A DNA stretch of 64,000 bases from Pythium myriotylum (Eukaryota > Oomycota > Peronosporomycetes > Pythiales > Pythiaceae). The notes under the pieces were generated by a model. The model ran no database searches. It saw nothing but the letters and a program-made list of their open reading frames with translations, and was not told where the DNA came from. A program made the position numbers and the translations under genes. The stretch covers positions 248,001-312,000 of the forward strand of contig JALJCQ010000004.1 in assembly GCA_023091665.1 (NCBI GenBank), in the 5' to 3' direction. The number at the start of each line of letters is the position of its first letter. Positions within the stretch are counted from its first letter, which is position 1. Shown here one piece after another: positions 28,208-39,037 of this stretch.

Positions 28208-31200
28208 ATGACGACTGCGGAGGTGCCGCGGATCTCGTCGGCCGAGATCGTCGCCGTCACGACGGAGCTGCGGCATCGGCAGGCGGCGAGACGACGTAAC
28301 AAGAAAGATGGCAAGGCTGGTAAAGGCAAGGCCAACGAGGACGACGCCAAGCGAGAGCTGGTGATGGAGGAGCACAAGATGAGCATCACGGAACTCGTCG
28401 CCGACATCGGCACGGACCTCGCAAACGTGAGTGGATCGAGACTGAAGTGTTTTATGATTCATGCCTGGGAATAACTCGGTGGGGTATATGGCAGGGAATG
28501 CAAAGCGACGAGGTTGGCCGACGTCTTGAGACGGAAGGCTTGAATCGCTTGTCACCGCCGAAGCAGACCCCGGAGATCGTCAAGTACTTTCGCGAGCTCA
28601 CGGGGCTGTTCAGCTTGTTGTTGTGGGTGGGCGGCGCGCTGTGTATCATCTTGTACGGGATCCAGGGCGATCCGAATAACTTGTACTTGGGCATCGTGCT
28701 CTTCCTCGTTGTCATCGTCACTGGCACGTTTTCCTATACCCAGAACCGGAAGTCGTCCAATCTCATGGAGTCGTTTAAGAATATGATGCCGACTATGAGC
28801 ACTGTCATCCGCGAGGGTAAATCCCAAAAGATTGACGCGACCCAGCTTGTGCGTGGAGATATCGTCGTGCTCAAGGGAGGCGACAAAGTGCCTGCGGATA
28901 TCCGAATCATCGAGTGCTCAGACGACCTCACGGTTGATAACTCGTGTCTCACGGGTGAGCCCGAGCCACTCAAGCGTATCCCTGACTGTACGGACGATAA
29001 CCCGCTCGAGACAAAGAACTTGTGCTTCTTTGGCACGTTCATCCCCCAAGGAAGTGGTAAGGGTATCGTGGTGCGTGTCGGCGACAAGACCGTCATGGGC
29101 CGTATCGCCAAACTCGCGACCACTACGAATGTCGAGATGACTCCGATTGCACGCGAGATCAACCACTTCGTCCACATCATTGCTGTTGTCGCTGTGGTTA
29201 TTGGTCTTATCTTCTTCGCTATTGGCTTTATCATCAAGACCGACATTATCACAAATGTTGTTTTCATGATCGGTATCATCGTTGCCAACGTGCCAGAAGG
29301 GCTGCTCGCGACGGTGACCGTGTGTCTCAGTCTCGCGGCCAACCGAATGGCTAAGCGGTCTGTGCTCGTCAAGAACCTCGAAGGCGTAGAGACGCTTGGT
29401 TCAACGAGCTGTATCTGCTCCGACAAGACTGGCACGCTCACGCAGAACATCATGACCGTCGCTAACGTAGTGTACGACAACCAGATCTTTGATGCGGAGT
29501 GCTCGATCACGCCAACGCCTTCATACGACCTTCAGAATGGCTCGTTTCAGGCGCTTCAACGGTGCGCTACCCTGTGTAACAACGCTGTGTTTGACGAGGA
29601 TTCCAAGTACGAGAAGGTGCTGAATGCAGATGGCAGTGTCTCCCGTGGCAAGTCCAAGCCCTTCAAGGTGACGACTATGGCCAGCAACGGCGAGCAATTA
29701 GGCATGGTCAACTGGGACACGATCGGCGATGCGTCAGAGTCTGCGATGATTAAATTTTGCCATGACAAGCGTGATATCATCGAATACCGCGAGGCCAACA
29801 ACAAGATCAAGGAAGTCCCATTCAACTCGAAGAACAAGTACCAGCTCTCGCTGCACAAGCAGGAAAATGATGACTCGAAGCCGATCCTCATGGTCATGAA
29901 GGGCGCGCCCGAGCGTGTTCTTGTGCGATGCGGAAAGGTGCTTCTCGATGGAGAGGAACAAGACCTAACGCCGGAGCGACTCGCCGATATCGAGCGATGC
30001 CAGCTTGAACTGTCCAAAAAAGGCATGCGCGTCCTTGGCTTTGCGCAGAAGGTTCTCGATCCTCAAGTATATGGCCCCAACTACGAGTTTAACACCGATA
30101 ACCCGAACTTCCCCCTAGGTGAAAAGGACGTCGACTACGAGATGGTGCCCAAGCCCGACCCGAAAATCGAGGAGCCTTTGTGCTTCATTGGCTTGATGGC
30201 GCTGATCGACCCCCCACGCCCCGAGGTGCCGTCTGCTGTAGCCAAGTGTAAAACTGCTGGTATTAGAGTCATCATGGTTACCGGAGACCACCCAATCACT
30301 GCCAAGGCCATCGCTCACAAGGTCGGAATTCTCTGGGGACCGACGTCTGAAGATATCGAGGAAGACAATGCAAAGCGAGGCGTTGCGCCTGGCGACTTTG
30401 GATGGCAGGATCCTAAGACTGCACCAGCAATTGTTGTGCCAGGTTGGACCATCAGCGTTGACACACCCCAAGAGGAGTGGGATCGCATTCTTGACCATAA
30501 TCAAGTCGTATTCGCTCGTACCTCGCCTCAGCAAAAGCTCATTATCGTTGAAAACTGCCAGCGTCGGAAGGAGATTGTGGCCGTCACCGGCGATGGCGTC
30601 AACGACTCGCCAGCACTCAAGAAGGCCGATATTGGTATCGCAATGGGCATTATGGGCTCGGCTGTCTCCAAAGAGGCCGCCGATATGATTCTGCTAAACG
30701 ACAACTTTGCCTCGATTGTCACCGGCGTGGAGGAAGGCCGCATCATTTTTGACAATCTCAAGAAGTCGATTTGCTACGCACTCGCAGTCAACATCCCGGA
30801 GCTCGTTCCATTCCTGCTGTACGCAACGATTCGCCTGCCACTGCCGCTTACGACCGTGCTCATGCTCATGATCTGCCTCGGCACTGATATGATCCCAGCC
30901 ATTTCCATGGCCTACGAGCGTGCCGAGAACGACATCATGCTGCGCGCCCCGCGTAACGCTGAAGTCGATCACCTCGTCACCAAGAAACTCGTCTGTTTCG
31001 CCTACGCTGTGACTGGCATCATCGAGGCTGCTGCCGGCATGTTTGTCTACTTGACGGTGTTGAACGACTTCGGGTACACGCCTCAGATCCTGCCTCAACT
31101 CGGCTTTCTGGATCAGTTTGGAAAGCAAGTGTTGTGGTGCAAGACCGAGCGAGGTCGCTACTGCACAGCAGGCGGGTTTTTCAAAAAGAACGGCAAGCTT

Positions 31201-32313
31201 TTGCCGCTCGGCAACGTGCGGTCGCTGGATGGCAAGTCGGAGTGCCAGGATACATATGACCCGACGATCCCCGCTGGCGGCAACATATTTGATGCGTTCA
31301 TTTTCTACGACCGTGCAGGCCGCGATGGCAAGCTCGTGGACTGCCAGTTCCCGTTCATGAACATTAAGACCAAGGAGAGCAAGCCGTCCGGATTCGACCG
31401 CTTCGACCCGGACACGTACAAAGGGTACTCAGGTGACTCGTTCGTCGTGTCGTTCCAGTCCATGCAGGCTGCATGGAACAATGGATATTACCCATACTAC
31501 CCGATCGAGGCTCGCCGATCGTCATTCTTTGACATGGAGTGGTTCAAGTTCCGCAATACGAAGAAAGGCGAACCGGGTTTCGGCACCAAGATCTCAGAGA
31601 AGATCATGTTCGCGTACCAACCCTTCGGTGTGTGGGCCATCACGGACAAAGATGCCACGGGCAAGGATGACCCGCCAGTGTTGGGCGGTGCCAACTCGGC
31701 CTACGGCGGTGCAGACGTGACGCTTGTGGACGCCAACGGTCGTCTCACGGGCAAGACGTTCACGTTAGAGAAGACAACGTCTTACACCACCGCGGGAATT
31801 TTCGAGAAGCTCAAGAACGGGAACGGAGTGGATTCTTGCACGGGCGAGGAGTGTCTGCTGGACCACCACGGTGGCTTCTCGATGCGTGACCAGGGCGATG
31901 TGTACGTGAATATCGCCTCGCGCATGATGCAGTTCAACTCGCTCGCCGTAGCTCAGACCGCCTACTTTGTTGGCGTCGTCCAGGTCCAATGGGCCAATGT
32001 GATGATTTGCAAGACGCGGTACTTGTCGCTCCTCACGCAAGGCATGTTCAACAGCGTGCTCAACTTTGGTCTCATGTTCGAGTTCATGCTCTGCTCCGCC
32101 GTGGCTTACGCCGGCTTCGTGCACACGATCTTCGTGACGCAGAACATGCGGCTAGCACACTGGTTCCCCGCACTGCCGTTCTCGATTTTCATTTTCGTCT
32201 TCGACGAGATGCGCAAGTTCATGATGCGTCTCACCTCACGCTCGGTCATCAACAAGGAGACAGGCCGAATGATCCGCTACCCTGGCTGGCTCGAAGACAA
32301 CTCCTACTACTGA
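28208..32313 (+). CDS. P2C-type (Na+/K+-ATPase-like) cation pump with enlarged M7-M8 loop
   Basis: Exons 28208..28426 and 28495..32313 (68-bp intron, donor GTGAGT); about 1345 residues against about 1020 for animal alpha subunits. P-type motifs are complete: TGEPEP, PEGLLATVTVC (M4, about 339), phosphorylation Asp in CSDKTGTLTQN (about 382), TGDHPITAKA, TGDGVNDSPALKKAD (about 771). M5-M6 read NIPELVPF and LGTDMIPAISMAYE, typical of the Na/K branch, but two cation-site positions differ (Val for the Ser before NIPE; Cys for the first Asp of IDLGTD). Between M7 and M8 is about 270 residues of Cys-containing extracellular sequence (about 938-1215). Likely a plasma-membrane cation pump; the ion is uncertain. 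Confidence 0.93.
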
Positions 32314-32496
32314 GTCAGCGACTACGTGTGTAGCACTCGCGCTTGTATTCACTTTTTTTCTCTTCTCATCCATGCTAATATATCCCATACATTTTCACAT
32401 CCCACAGATTCCACAGCGAAGTTTGTTCAGATGATGCCCAAGTCGAACTTAAACGAGTTGGATCTTGAAAGGTCACGTGCGACTTGACTTTCCAAA

Positions 32497-34215
32497 ATGG
32501 GCGGCAAGATGAAGTCCGATCCGCAGGCAAATGACGATGAAGATGCAGCTACGAATGCGATCTCTGAGGCCCGAGAGAAAGATCTCGTGGAGTCGTACAT
32601 CCAGGAGCACGCGCTGGAAGAGTCTCTCAACGAAGTAATCAACAAGGTTGTGGTCGGCCGACCGGCCGATCCATTTATCGTGCTCTCGTCGTTGCTTTAC
32701 GGAAAGGCCACAGCCAAGCGCGGGATTTTCCACGTGGAATGCAAGGAGATTCTCGATGCCAGTGGACTGCCTGGTGTACTCGTGAGGGTCCACACGGGTA
32801 AGGGCGTCTTCGAAGCGAGCTGCTCTAGTGCCGTCGTCGGGAAGCCCGACCGCCCCGAGTCGTTCGATGAGTTTGCGCCGACGATCCCACTAGACAAACA
32901 ACGGTACGGAGGAAAAGGATACAAACGAAGAGTACAGCAGGCGCAGGCACTATTGGTTGAGGCGCTGGTCGATTTGGAGCCCAAGGACCAGCAGGGTGTC
33001 GACTCAGCGCTGCTTCTTATCGAGCACGACGTCGGACGGAATCTTTGTCTCGCTGCGTCTGTGGCAGTGTGCAAGGCCGGGGCGAGGTATGCCGAGTTGC
33101 CTCTCCATGAGCATATTGCCTCGCTCAACGAGCTGCCTCTTGAGAACGTGTGCTCGCCGATGCCGCTGTTTAGCGTGGTCAACGGTGGAAAGCTTGCATC
33201 AAACAAACTCTTCGTACAAGAGATCTTCGTCTCGCCTGTCAGTGCCACGAGCTTCGCCGACGCGCTCCAGCTTGGCGCAGAGTTGAACCGATCCGTGAAG
33301 AACCAACTTGAAGAGCGAGGCGTCGGCTTTAGTAACACTGGAGCGTTCGGCGGCTTTGCACCTCAGCTGCAGACAGTGGCCGAGACCTTCCAGATCCTCC
33401 GCGCGGCTGTGGAAGAAACGCGGATGCGAATCGAAAATGGTGGAGGGCCAGCGAGCTTGCTTCTCGATAATGCGAGCGTCACACCGCTGCGGTTCGAGTT
33501 TGGCATCGACTTCGCAGCCTCTGAGTTTGTCACGCCACCTCCGCCACCACCTCCTTCGGGATTTACAGACGGAGAGGACGACGCACCACAGCAAGAGGCG
33601 CGCACTGTGTTCACGTACAACACCGACCAGTGGGTCACAGGGTCCTCGGGAGCGATACGAAGCAGCGATGAGATGCACGAAGTGATCCAGAGCCTCGTTC
33701 GCGAGCTGGACGTCACGACCGTCGTGGATCCATTCGACCGCGGCGACATCAAGGCCTTCGCTGCTTTTATGAGTAGCGAACACGATGCAAACGACGCACC
33801 CGAAGGCAGTGGAGACGCTGGTTTCCAACGGCGATTCGTAGGAGGCGATCCCAACTGCCGTTTGCAGATCGTTGCGAGAGACCTAGTGGATTGCCACGGA
33901 CTAGAAGCGATCCAGGAAGAACGAGCAGCTAACACCGTTTTGTTGCAGCTCGACCATTTCCCGACGGTCTCTCGATTCCTACAGGCCGTGACAGACGCGC
34001 GTCGGTACGGACTTGCTATAGTACTGGGAGCATCGGTGGGTCAGTCAGGGATGGAAGCTTCGTTCCTTGGCGCTCTCGCGGTCGGCACTGGGACTGGCCA
34101 AGTCAAGTTTGGCGGATTGGCCACGGGCGATTGCGTGGACAGGTACAATCAGTTGCTACTTCTCTCCGAGGATGTTGTGCCTCCAGCTTTTGTAGGCGGA
34201 TCCTATAGGAGGTAG
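32497..34215 (+). CDS. ENO4-like enolase-fold pseudoenzyme with RIIa/Dpy-30 docking domain
   Basis: A 572-residue protein. Residues about 28-69 (YIQEHALEESLNEVIN, GRPADPFIVLSSLL) resemble the RIIa/Dpy-30 dimerisation-docking fold used in axonemes. The rest is an enolase fold: CKAGARYAELPLHEHIASL, SVVNGGKLASNKL, NTGAFGGFAP, FGIDFAASEF, VVDPFDRGD, QIVARDL, RYNQLLLL. Against enolase, the metal and catalytic positions are mostly lost: Glu211 is Phe, Glu295 is Val, Asp320 is Arg, Lys345 is Gln and His373 is not His. Asp246 and Lys396 remain. Animal ENO4 is a sperm-flagellum enolase paralog, so a structural role in the zoospore flagellum is likely. A Pro-rich insert lies at about 345-355. Confidence 0.82.
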   Translation: MGGKMKSDPQANDDEDAATNAISEAREKDLVESYIQEHALEESLNEVINKVVVGRPADPFIVLSSLLYGKATAKRGIFHVECKEILDASGLPGVLVRVHTGKGVFEASCSSAVVGKPDRPESFDEFAPTIPLDKQRYGGKGYKRRVQQAQALLVEALVDLEPKDQQGVDSALLLIEHDVGRNLCLAASVAVCKAGARYAELPLHEHIASLNELPLENVCSPMPLFSVVNGGKLASNKLFVQEIFVSPVSATSFADALQLGAELNRSVKNQLEERGVGFSNTGAFGGFAPQLQTVAETFQILRAAVEETRMRIENGGGPASLLLDNASVTPLRFEFGIDFAASEFVTPPPPPPPSGFTDGEDDAPQQEARTVFTYNTDQWVTGSSGAIRSSDEMHEVIQSLVRELDVTTVVDPFDRGDIKAFAAFMSSEHDANDAPEGSGDAGFQRRFVGGDPNCRLQIVARDLVDCHGLEAIQEERAANTVLLQLDHFPTVSRFLQAVTDARRYGLAIVLGASVGQSGMEASFLGALAVGTGTGQVKFGGLATGDCVDRYNQLLLLSEDVVPPAFVGGSYRR

Positions 34216-34617
34216 TCGGGGAAATAAGACCGTGAAAGTCAACTATGTGTCACACGTCACAGATGCATGTGACATCGGTGAGTTGGTGTGAGAACTCTCG
34301 CCAATGCCTGTCCAAATAGTCCTTCTGCACACTGGAGTTTTCTTGCTGTAGTTGCCCGTTATTCTGAGCCTGTTTCATTTTGTTGAGCGACGAGTATTCT
34401 TAGCGAGGCGTCGCTGCGATATGTTTCGCGTCGATAACTTCCAGTCTTTCGAATCGCCTTCCCCTTCTAGCACGAAGGAAACGACTTGGCGTGCCCGCCC
34501 TCTCCTGCGATGCTGCATACGCTCGGCTATTGCTATTGATGCGCGTCGGCAGGGGATCAGTCAGCTGCCACGCGTTCCTTCTCGCTCCCTTGTTGACGGC
34601 CTGTTCCTGGCGTCGCA
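34216..34617. other. Intergenic, upstream region of CDKL-like kinase
   Basis: About 400 bp. A weak initiator-like TTTCATTTTGTTGAG occurs near 34374. No gene is supported. Confidence 0.35.
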
Positions 34618-36591
34618 ATGGAGAACTATGAGAGTCTGGGCACCATCGGTGAAGGGTACGTCTCCTTGCTCGTTCCCTCTCATCTACGAAAACTAACTTG
34701 GCCGCGCAGCACGTACGGCGTGGTGCTCAAGTGCCGACACAAGACGACGGGCCAGATCGTGGCGATCAAGAAGTTCAAGGAGTCGGACGACGACGAGCAG
34801 GTCAAGAAGACAGCGCTCCGCGAGATTAAGATCCTCAAGCAGCTCAAGCACGAGAACATTGTGAGCCTGCTCGAGGTCTTCCGCGTTAAGGGCAAGCTCT
34901 ACCTCGTCTTCGAATACGTCGAGAAGACGATCCTTGAAGAGATCGAGAAGAACCCCGAGGGCCTTGATCCGCTCCACATCAAACGGCTCATGTGGCAGCT
35001 CGTGCGCGCGATCCACTTCTGCCACCAGCACAACATCATCCACCGCGACATCAAGCCCGAGAACCTGCTCGTCTCGCGCCACGGCGTGCTCAAGCTCTGC
35101 GATTTCGGCTTTGCGCGGCCTCTCGCCGGTGCAGGCGCCAAGTACACCGAGTATGTCTCCACTCGCTGGTACCGAGCGCCTGAGCTCCTCGTCGGGGATG
35201 TGTCGTATGGGAAGGCCGTTGATGTGTGGTCGATCGGCTGCATGTTTGCCGAGATCGCGACGGGGCTGCCGTTGTTCCCAGGTGACTCTGATATTGACCA
35301 GCTCTACCACATCATCAAGTGCCTCGGGGCGATCACGCCGCGACAGCAAGAACTCTTTAAGAAGAACGCGCTCTACGTCGGCGTCAAGCTGCCTCACGCC
35401 ACGGAGCGCGAGCCGCTTGAGTCGCGGTTCCCGCAGTTTGACAAGCATTCGCTCGATTTGCTCAAGCAGACCATCAAAGAAGAGCCACTGGACCGATGGA
35501 CGTGCGCCGAGCTGCTGAACCATCCGTACTTTGATAACTCGAGCGAGCTCTTCGAGAAGGAGCTGCAGGACGCGATCCAGCGAGACCTGAGCGACACCAT
35601 GTCGCTTCGCAAGAAACGCACGCGGAGTCAGAAGCCACCGCCCTCCAGAGGAGCAGGTGCCAACACAGACGAGTACAGCGACCCATACTATTCGAATCCA
35701 TCGTCGCAGTCCCAGGGATCCAAGCCCTCGTTCAAGCCGATGGTCAGCGTGGCTAAGGAGAAACCTCACGCCGTCATGCCGAAGAAGCCAGCGCTCGGTG
35801 TTCATGGATATGGTGGTGGCCATGGAGGATGGGGGCTTGTGCTACCAACGTTGTCTACTTCCATGACGCCGTCGTCTAGCACGACGTCCACGGTCAGCAT
35901 CGATTCATCAACGCTTACGGCCGTCACAGCGCCGTCTTTACCAAGCAACTCGACGAAGAAACCTGGCGCCGTGCTGCCCATGCCTTCTTCTGACGAAGCC
36001 AACTCGTACTACTACAACCCACCGCGCGTATCCCTGACTTCCCACGGAGCGAGACCGGCGATTCCAACGACCTCGCTCTACCAGACGCCGCCCCAACCAC
36101 AGTCGCCGTTCCACAGCATGCCGCAGCGACCACCACCGACGTCCCATGGAAAGGTCGGCAACTCGACACCAAAAGGCTCCAAGAACTCGCGCGTGTTCCC
36201 AGCCGGTACTCTGAAAGCAAGTCAGAAGGTCGTGGCAAAGACGAGTCTGCAGAGCTCGATGGAGATCTACTCGCCGACCAAGAAAGCAGCGGCTACGCAC
36301 AATAGTAACAGCAGCTACGGCAGCCCCATGTACACCACACCAAAGAAAGCGAACGCCTCGCCGCTGTCTGTGATCGCACCACTATCACACGGTGCTCAAG
36401 GCGGAGACTGTGGTCCCGACGTGGGAGCAAGCGGAGGGTATTACGTACCTCCAAAGACCTCCCACGGCGCAGCGGCACGGAGAGCGCAGGCAGCAGTAGT
36501 TGGTTCACCATCAGTGTTAGTAGGAGGAGGCGTTGCCTCCAAGCAGCGGAGAACAGGAGGAGCAGAGATTGACAGCTATCGGAATTATTGA
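34618..36591 (+). CDS. CDKL family protein kinase (CDKL5-like)
   Basis: Exons 34618..34655 and 34710..36591, split by a 54-bp GT-AG intron; the spliced product is 639 residues. Splicing restores the glycine-rich loop GTIGEGTYGVV. The kinase domain (about 4-290) has VAIKKF, the CDKL-type [11 protein letters not shown] helix, [17 protein letters not shown] and the activation-loop T-x-Y motif [15 protein letters not shown], the CDK/MAPK-like CDKL pattern. The remaining 340 residues are Ser/Pro/Lys-rich and disordered. CDKL kinases in animals and algae act at cilia and control their length. Here the gene follows the ENO4-like gene, which also suggests flagellar use. The intron is a multiple of three and lacks stops, so retention would insert 18 residues in the ATP loop. 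Confidence 0.88.
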   Translation: MENYESLGTIGEGYVSLLVPSHLRKLTWPRSTYGVVLKCRHKTTGQIVAIKKFKESDDDEQVKKTALREIKILKQLKHENIVSLLEVFRVKGKLYLVFEYVEKTILEEIEKNPEGLDPLHIKRLMWQLVRAIHFCHQHNIIHRDIKPENLLVSRHGVLKLCDFGFARPLAGAGAKYTEYVSTRWYRAPELLVGDVSYGKAVDVWSIGCMFAEIATGLPLFPGDSDIDQLYHIIKCLGAITPRQQELFKKNALYVGVKLPHATEREPLESRFPQFDKHSLDLLKQTIKEEPLDRWTCAELLNHPYFDNSSELFEKELQDAIQRDLSDTMSLRKKRTRSQKPPPSRGAGANTDEYSDPYYSNPSSQSQGSKPSFKPMVSVAKEKPHAVMPKKPALGVHGYGGGHGGWGLVLPTLSTSMTPSSSTTSTVSIDSSTLTAVTAPSLPSNSTKKPGAVLPMPSSDEANSYYYNPPRVSLTSHGARPAIPTTSLYQTPPQPQSPFHSMPQRPPPTSHGKVGNSTPKGSKNSRVFPAGTLKASQKVVAKTSLQSSMEIYSPTKKAAATHNSNSSYGSPMYTTPKKANASPLSVIAPLSHGAQGGDCGPDVGASGGYYVPPKTSHGAAARRAQAAVVGSPSVLVGGGVASKQRRTGGAEIDSYRNY

Positions 36592-36637
36592 CAAAGTGAA
36601 TACCATGAAAGAAAACGTGTAGAATACCACTTGGGTG

Positions 36638-37461
36638 TCAAAACGTGAGCAGGCAGAGCAGCACGAGGCTGCCGACGATGAGCAGCAGTCGTGAGAGGAA
36701 CGCCTGCTGCATTTGCTGCCGGGCCTCCTGTGGCGTGAGCGGCGTGCCGTCCGCGCGGTGCGTCGGCGACATTGTCGGACCCTATCAATCGACCACCATG
36801 AGCCTTCCAGCACCAATATAAGCGACCCTACTGATCCGTACAAAAGGCCCACCGCCACTGAAGAAAGCCGGGAAGATACCCAGTGTGGGTGATGCCGAGA
36901 ACGCACCGAGCGGCTGCAACAATACCGCAAGCGATCCCATCATCAGTCGAAAACCAAAAAAAAGACAAATCAATCATCTCCAGACTCACATGGCGAGGGC
37001 GTCGACGGCGCATGAGCTCCGGGTCGAGTCGTTGGCCTCGCGGCCGCTCGGGCACGCTCTCGTCGCTTGCAGGCAGCGGCTCGTTGCGCGGGTCCACGGC
37101 CTCGGCGCCGCGCGCGTACACGGGGATGACGTTGTCGTCGCTGATGCCGGCCTTGCACACGGGGCACTCGGCGTGCTGCGCCATCCACATGTAGAGACAC
37201 GGCCAACTGCCAAGCGACTCCGTCAAAAATGCACACATGCAGAGAACAATCAAGTGAGACCGACCAGTAGAGATGGCCGCAGAGTGTCACGACGGGACTC
37301 GCCACGGCGTCGAGACAGATGTTGCACTCGAAACTCAGCGGCTTGCGGAGCGACGGCGCATCGTCGTCGTCGGACGCTGTCGGAGACGACGCGGCAGACG
37401 AGCCAGTGGCGCGAGCAGCAGCAGCCGCGCCGGCGCGCGTCGCGAAGCGAGGGGATGCCAT
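36638..37461 (-). CDS. RNF5/RNF185-like RING E3 ubiquitin ligase, ER membrane
   Basis: Three exons are inferred: 37461..37265, 37206..36990, 36781..36638 (introns 58 and 208 bp); about 185 residues, the usual size for RNF5/RNF185. Splicing rebuilds the C3HC4 RING: FECNICLDAVASPVVTLCGH, then LYCWPCLYMW, then CPVCKAGISDDNVIPVYARG. The next part is charged (DPRNEPLPAS). The last exon adds QQMQQAFLSRLLLIVGSLVL, the C-terminal tail-anchor helix typical of this family. Role by family: ubiquitination of misfolded membrane proteins in ER-associated degradation. The first donor is GTCGGT, which is weak, but it is the only choice that yields the second RING cysteine. Confidence 0.85.
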
Positions 37462-37815
37462 CGGAATCGGATGCGTGGCGGAAGATGAGAAACATGCGCG
37501 ATGTCCAGTGAACTACTGTGGAGATTCGGCTAAGTACGTCCCGCTTGAGGAGCTACAGCTGAGATCTGGATCTGAGGAAATGTAGCCATGTCTCGGTCCA
37601 TCTGAGACAACCATTGCCGCGAGGGTCTCCGCCGCCGTGGCCAGCGTGGAAGAGCAGGCAGTGCCTCGCGGTGGGCTATATGCGACACGGCGGATCAAAC
37701 ACTGCGTGGGGTTGTTGTCCATTTGCCTTGTTCCCACCCTTTCCACTACCATTTCACACATATCACCCACCGCAGTGCCCGAGACGGCACAGGAGACTCT
37801 GGTGCGATCTATCGA

Positions 37816-37845
37816 CAACGTCTCTCTCTCTCTCTCTCTCTCTCG
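37816..37845. repeat. (CT)n microsatellite
   Basis: A run of CT dinucleotides immediately beyond the stop of the RWP-RK gene, in its 3' flank. The rest of 37462-37815 holds the RNF185-like upstream region and no recognisable gene. Confidence 0.9.
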
Positions 37846-37846
37846 C

Positions 37847-39037
37847 TCACGACGCCGCAACCACGGACGATGTCAACGTGGACGAGACGATCGGATCCGA
37901 ACATGTGTTGGATTCCTCTCTCGCTTCCGAGGTCGCCTCGAGAGCAGCCGCAGCGCTCACTGGCGTCGGCAGCTTGCCGTCGTCGAGATTCTCGAGCGCA
38001 CCGAACGACGATGTGCGCGCGCAGCTCTCGTTGTCCCCTTTCGGCACACTGAGTAGTTTTCTATGGATTGGAGAGATTGTCGACTGCTCGGCGTTCGAGT
38101 CGGCCACGGCGATTGCTGTTGGAGTCATCGCCGGCAGAGGAACGCAGTCGAGAGCGACGACAGGCATGGTAACGTCGATGGACGCCACAGGTGTCCGCGG
38201 AGAGGCCGAGAACAGCAAGGCCTCGGCAGCTGCCGCCTCGGCTTCGGTAGCAGCCATCACTTGCAGCTCAGCAGTGGGCTCGTCTGGAGCCTGCATCACC
38301 TCGTTGGCTGCTGCTGCGACTGCCTGCAGCAGGTCCGGTTGCAGCGTCAGCTCGACTGCTGACGATGACTCCATGTTTGTCCTGGAGCTGCCTGCATCTC
38401 CGCTGTGTTTCCGGCTTCCCGGAGAGCCGCTGCGGTTGAGCACGCTCTTCTTGACGCGCTCGAGCTTGCCGTTCGCGTCCGGGTTGTCGATCACGGCTCG
38501 CTTCTTAGCCTCAACGTGGGCGATCTGTGTCGCGTATTTCACTTTCTCCGGCACCGACGTCGCGTTGGCCTCGGCCTGGTGAAGCATCTCGATCGTTCGC
38601 GTGAGCGAGCGGATCTGCCGGTGGGGCCACCGCTTGATGCCGCAGCGTCGGCAAATCTTCTTGAGAAACGTCGTGCAGATGCCAAACTCCTTGGCCACCT
38701 CGACGATCGGCTTGTTGAAATGCTCGCGCAGCTGCTCGATGTTGAGCTCGTGCGAGAGCGAGCTCAGCTGTGCATTGCGGCGCACCGCGCCTCGCGCTCC
38801 TTCGTCTCCTTCTCCTTCTTCTTCCTCGTCCTCCTCGTCTTCTTCCTCGTCGTCCTCGCCATCCAGCGGGTCAACTTGCTGCGCAGCCGCCAGCAGCAGC
38901 GCGCTCTTGGCTCTCTTGCTCGCGCGCGGCGTCGCGAGCTTGCCGCCAGCGCGCTTGGCGCCTTGGCGTGCGTGCTGCATCATGCCGAGCAGCGAGAGTC
39001 CGGCCTCGAGCTCTTTCTCGGCGACGCGCTCGCCCAT
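37847..39037 (-). CDS. RWP-RK domain transcription factor
   Basis: A 396-residue protein. Residues about 98-155 hold the RWP-RK domain: LREHFNKPIVEVAKEFGI, then TTFLKKICRRCGIKRWPHRQI, with the invariant RWPxR core and DNA-binding helix pair. It is preceded by a long acidic stretch of Glu/Asp (about 58-80) and a basic N-terminal patch. A helical segment (TRTIEMLHQAEANA) follows, and the C-terminal 180 residues are Ala/Ser/Thr-rich and disordered. RWP-RK proteins regulate nitrogen response and gamete or stress programmes in plants and algae; oomycetes have their own expanded set, with targets mostly unknown. No intron is evident. Confidence 0.88.
   Translation of the reverse strand: MGERVAEKELEAGLSLLGMMQHARQGAKRAGGKLATPRASKRAKSALLLAAAQQVDPLDGEDDEEEDEEDEEEEGEGDEGARGAVRRNAQLSSLSHELNIEQLREHFNKPIVEVAKEFGICTTFLKKICRRCGIKRWPHRQIRSLTRTIEMLHQAEANATSVPEKVKYATQIAHVEAKKRAVIDNPDANGKLERVKKSVLNRSGSPGSRKHSGDAGSSRTNMESSSAVELTLQPDLLQAVAAAANEVMQAPDEPTAELQVMAATEAEAAAAEALLFSASPRTPVASIDVTMPVVALDCVPLPAMTPTAIAVADSNAEQSTISPIHRKLLSVPKGDNESCARTSSFGALENLDDGKLPTPVSAAAALEATSEAREESNTCSDPIVSSTLTSSVVAAS

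Noticed and set aside
27736..28299. Plus-strand frame of 187 codons upstream of the P2C ATPase
   Set aside because: Arg/Cys-rich low-complexity translation, overlaps the real first exon in another frame, no family features.
28447..28494. ATPase start at an ATG within 28447-28494
   Set aside because: That segment is the end of the intron; splicing 28426 to 28495 gives the conserved DLAN-GMQSDEVG continuity.
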